Below are positions 31,298-32,841 of a stretch of 32,841 nucleotides of DNA, one piece after another. The notes beneath the pieces were generated by a model, which did not search any database, was not told the origin of the DNA, and saw only the letters and a program-made list of their open reading frames with translations. The translations under genes and the position numbers were made by a program. The number at the start of each line of letters is the position of its first letter. The first letter of the stretch is position 1. This stretch comes from Paraburkholderia sp. C35 (GTDB lineage: Bacteria > Pseudomonadota > Gammaproteobacteria > Burkholderiales > Burkholderiaceae): contig NZ_QBUY01000103.1 of the NCBI RefSeq assembly GCF_003121405.1, positions 1 to 32,841 on the forward strand, in the 5' to 3' direction.

Positions 31298-32841
31298 ATG
31301 GCTGTGCTGCATTCGAGTGGAACATCCGTTGGCAAGACAGTCGGCAAGACGTTCGCATGGCTGCTGGCAGTGCTGGTGATCGTGATTGCCGCGCTTGCCG
31401 TCTTCATTCTCACCTTCGACTGGAATCGCGCGCGGCCTTATGTCAACGACAAGGTCAGCGAAGCGATTGGCAGGCCGTTTGCGATCGAAGGTGATCTCAA
31501 GGTCGGGTGGCGGCATCCTGTCGGTGAGACCGGCTGGCGTTCGTGGGTGCCGTGGCCGCGCTTCTCGGCGCAGAACATCACGATCGCCAATCCCGACTGG
31601 ACGAAGCAGCAGCATTTCGCGACCCTCGACGAAATCGACTTTCAGGTGAAGGTGCTGCCGCTGCTCGCGCACGACATCGTGATTCCCGCGATCAACCTCG
31701 TGAATCCTTCCGTCGATCTGGAACGGCTGCTCGACGGACGCAATAACTGGACGTTCAAGCTGAAGTCGTCGGCGGGGCCGTCGGAATGGAAGCTCGATCT
31801 GCACGACATCGAGCTGAACAAGGCCACCATCGCGCTCTCCGACCAGCAGAAGAAGATCGAGATGCAGGCGGTCGTCGATACGCTCGGACAACCTGTGCCC
31901 ATTGGCGAAGCGATGAAGCAGCAGGAAGAGGCGTCGCGGAAATCGTCGGCGGAAGTGGTGGGTAAGCAGGGCGCGCAGCAACTGACTGCGCAGGCGAAAG
32001 CGGCGGCGGCTTCCGAGGCTTCGGCGGCATCGGCTGCTGCGCCTGCTTTGCCCGTGGCGTCGGGCGCGTCGGCGCCCGCGGGCGTGGGCGCATCGAGTCT
32101 CACGGCGCAAGGCGCATCGGCACCTGTTGCCGCGCCGGGCGCACCTGCCAGTGCGACGGGTACAGCCGTCGCGCAGGGCGCGAACGCGCCGCAATACGGC
32201 ATCGGCTGGACGGTGAAGGGGACCTACAACCGTTCGCCCGTATCGGGCAGCGGCAAGCTCGGCGGCGTGCTCGCGTTGCAGGACATGTCTCGGCCGTTCC
32301 CGGTGCAGGCAGACGTGAAAGCGGGCGATCTGCGCATCGCCCTTGTCGGCACCGTGACGGACCCGGCCCACCTCGCGGCCGTCGATCTGCGTCTCTGGCT
32401 GCAGGGCACGAGCCTCGATCATCTGTATGACCTGACGGGCATCACGCTGCCCGAAACGCCGCCATACGCGACGGAAGGCCATCTGATCGGCAACTTCAAG
32501 CCGGGCGCAAGCGTGTTCCGCTATGAAAATTTTACAGGCCGCGTGGGCGGTAGCGATCTGAACGGCACGGTCATCTACACACAGCGCGCGACGCGTCCGC
32601 TGCTTGAAGGCACGCTTGTCTCGAATTTGTTGCAGTTCAAGGATCTCGCGCCGATCATCGGCGCCGACAGCAATGCGAGCAAGGCGAAGCGCGGCGACAC
32701 CGCGCGTCAGCCGTCCGACAAGGCGCTGCCGACGGAAGCGTTCAAGACCGACCGCTGGAAGGCCATCGATGCCGACGTGAAATTCACGGGCCGCCGCATC
32801 ATCAAGGACCCGGCGCTGCCGATCACCGATCTCTACACGCA
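31298..32841 (+). CDS. AsmA-family envelope protein (partial, runs off the end)
   Basis: The open frame runs from ATG 31298 (CGGAG 6 nt upstream) to the last base, 514 codons without a stop, so the gene is cut by the window edge, not broken. It has one N-terminal membrane segment (about 19-40, AWLLAVLVIVIAALAVFIL), then an AsmA domain: FDWNRARPYVNDKVSEAIGR, NITIANPDW and IELNKATIALSD are typical. AsmA-like proteins are inner-membrane-anchored and periplasmic, with proposed roles in phospholipid transport to the outer membrane. An Ala/Ser/Pro-rich insert occupies about 230-297. Confidence 0.88.
   Translation, partial: MAVLHSSGTSVGKTVGKTFAWLLAVLVIVIAALAVFILTFDWNRARPYVNDKVSEAIGRPFAIEGDLKVGWRHPVGETGWRSWVPWPRFSAQNITIANPDWTKQQHFATLDEIDFQVKVLPLLAHDIVIPAINLVNPSVDLERLLDGRNNWTFKLKSSAGPSEWKLDLHDIELNKATIALSDQQKKIEMQAVVDTLGQPVPIGEAMKQQEEASRKSSAEVVGKQGAQQLTAQAKAAAASEASAASAAAPALPVASGASAPAGVGASSLTAQGASAPVAAPGAPASATGTAVAQGANAPQYGIGWTVKGTYNRSPVSGSGKLGGVLALQDMSRPFPVQADVKAGDLRIALVGTVTDPAHLAAVDLRLWLQGTSLDHLYDLTGITLPETPPYATEGHLIGNFKPGASVFRYENFTGRVGGSDLNGTVIYTQRATRPLLEGTLVSNLLQFKDLAPIIGADSNASKAKRGDTARQPSDKALPTEAFKTDRWKAIDADVKFTGRRIIKDPALPITDLYT

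Noticed and set aside
1..32841. CRISPR arrays, tRNA or rRNA genes, insertion sequences, prophage genes
   Set aside because: Looked for by eye on both strands; no regularly spaced repeats, no recognisable tRNA or rRNA sequence, and no transposase or phage structural gene seen.

Overview
The window is high-GC DNA typical of a beta-proteobacterium in the Burkholderiaceae, most likely Paraburkholderia or a close relative. This rests on gene content and order (bamD/rluD/pgeF next to phaC-phaA-phaB-phaR, then rimO), on close similarity of the PHA proteins to remembered Cupriavidus/Burkholderia sequences, and on a 34-bp perfect palindrome at 67-100 that resembles an intergenic repeat I recall from Paraburkholderia genomes. 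No database search was run. It looks like ordinary chromosome with one small accessory insertion.

Layout. 1-255: repeat element. 256-4834: RNA modification and envelope housekeeping (rlmD; bamD on the minus strand; rluD and pgeF overlapping by 4 bp). 4835-5271: a structured intergenic region with inverted repeats, a terminator and a consensus-like promoter in front of phaC. 5272-10309: the complete polyhydroxybutyrate cluster, with synthase phaC, thiolase phaA, reductase phaB and regulator phaR. 10310-11071: an AT-richer patch with a promoter-to-terminator unit that could be a small RNA. 11072-11689: a HigB/HigA-like toxin-antitoxin pair with a palindromic operator. 11976-14321: rimO and a PfkB sugar kinase, probably co-transcribed. 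14456-15640: bktB, a second beta-ketothiolase. 15787-18577: an exported protein of unknown function, a cystathionine beta-lyase-type enzyme, and serB on the minus strand. 18578-20909: a palindrome-rich spacer and a lipoprotein-anchored GH28 polygalacturonase. 21034-22269: an orphan cytochrome P450. 22469-26304: the two-component bacterial NHEJ set (Ku and three-domain LigD), followed by a small, extremely hydrophilic protein. 26716-28893: a LysR regulator divergent from a quinone-oxidoreductase-like MDR enzyme. 29088-29648: a small exported protein. 29662-31196: a FetA/FetB-like ABC pair on the minus strand. 31298 to the end: an AsmA-family protein cut by the window edge.

How the genes work together. 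PhaA or BktB condenses acyl-CoAs, PhaB reduces the product to (R)-3-hydroxyacyl-CoA, PhaC polymerises it, and PhaR is expected to couple granule state to transcription. BktB prefers longer substrates in Cupriavidus, so its position about 4 kb from phaR suggests capacity for 3-hydroxyvalerate copolymer. Ku and LigD form a self-sufficient double-strand-break repair pathway.

I did not find an obviously new multi-gene system. The most promising undescribed elements are non-coding or very small: the pgeF-phaC intergenic RNA/DNA structures with a thrice-repeated GCACTGCG motif, the candidate small RNA at 10666-10770, a five-codon ORF with a perfect Shine-Dalgarno between phaA and phaB, and the disordered small protein behind ligD.
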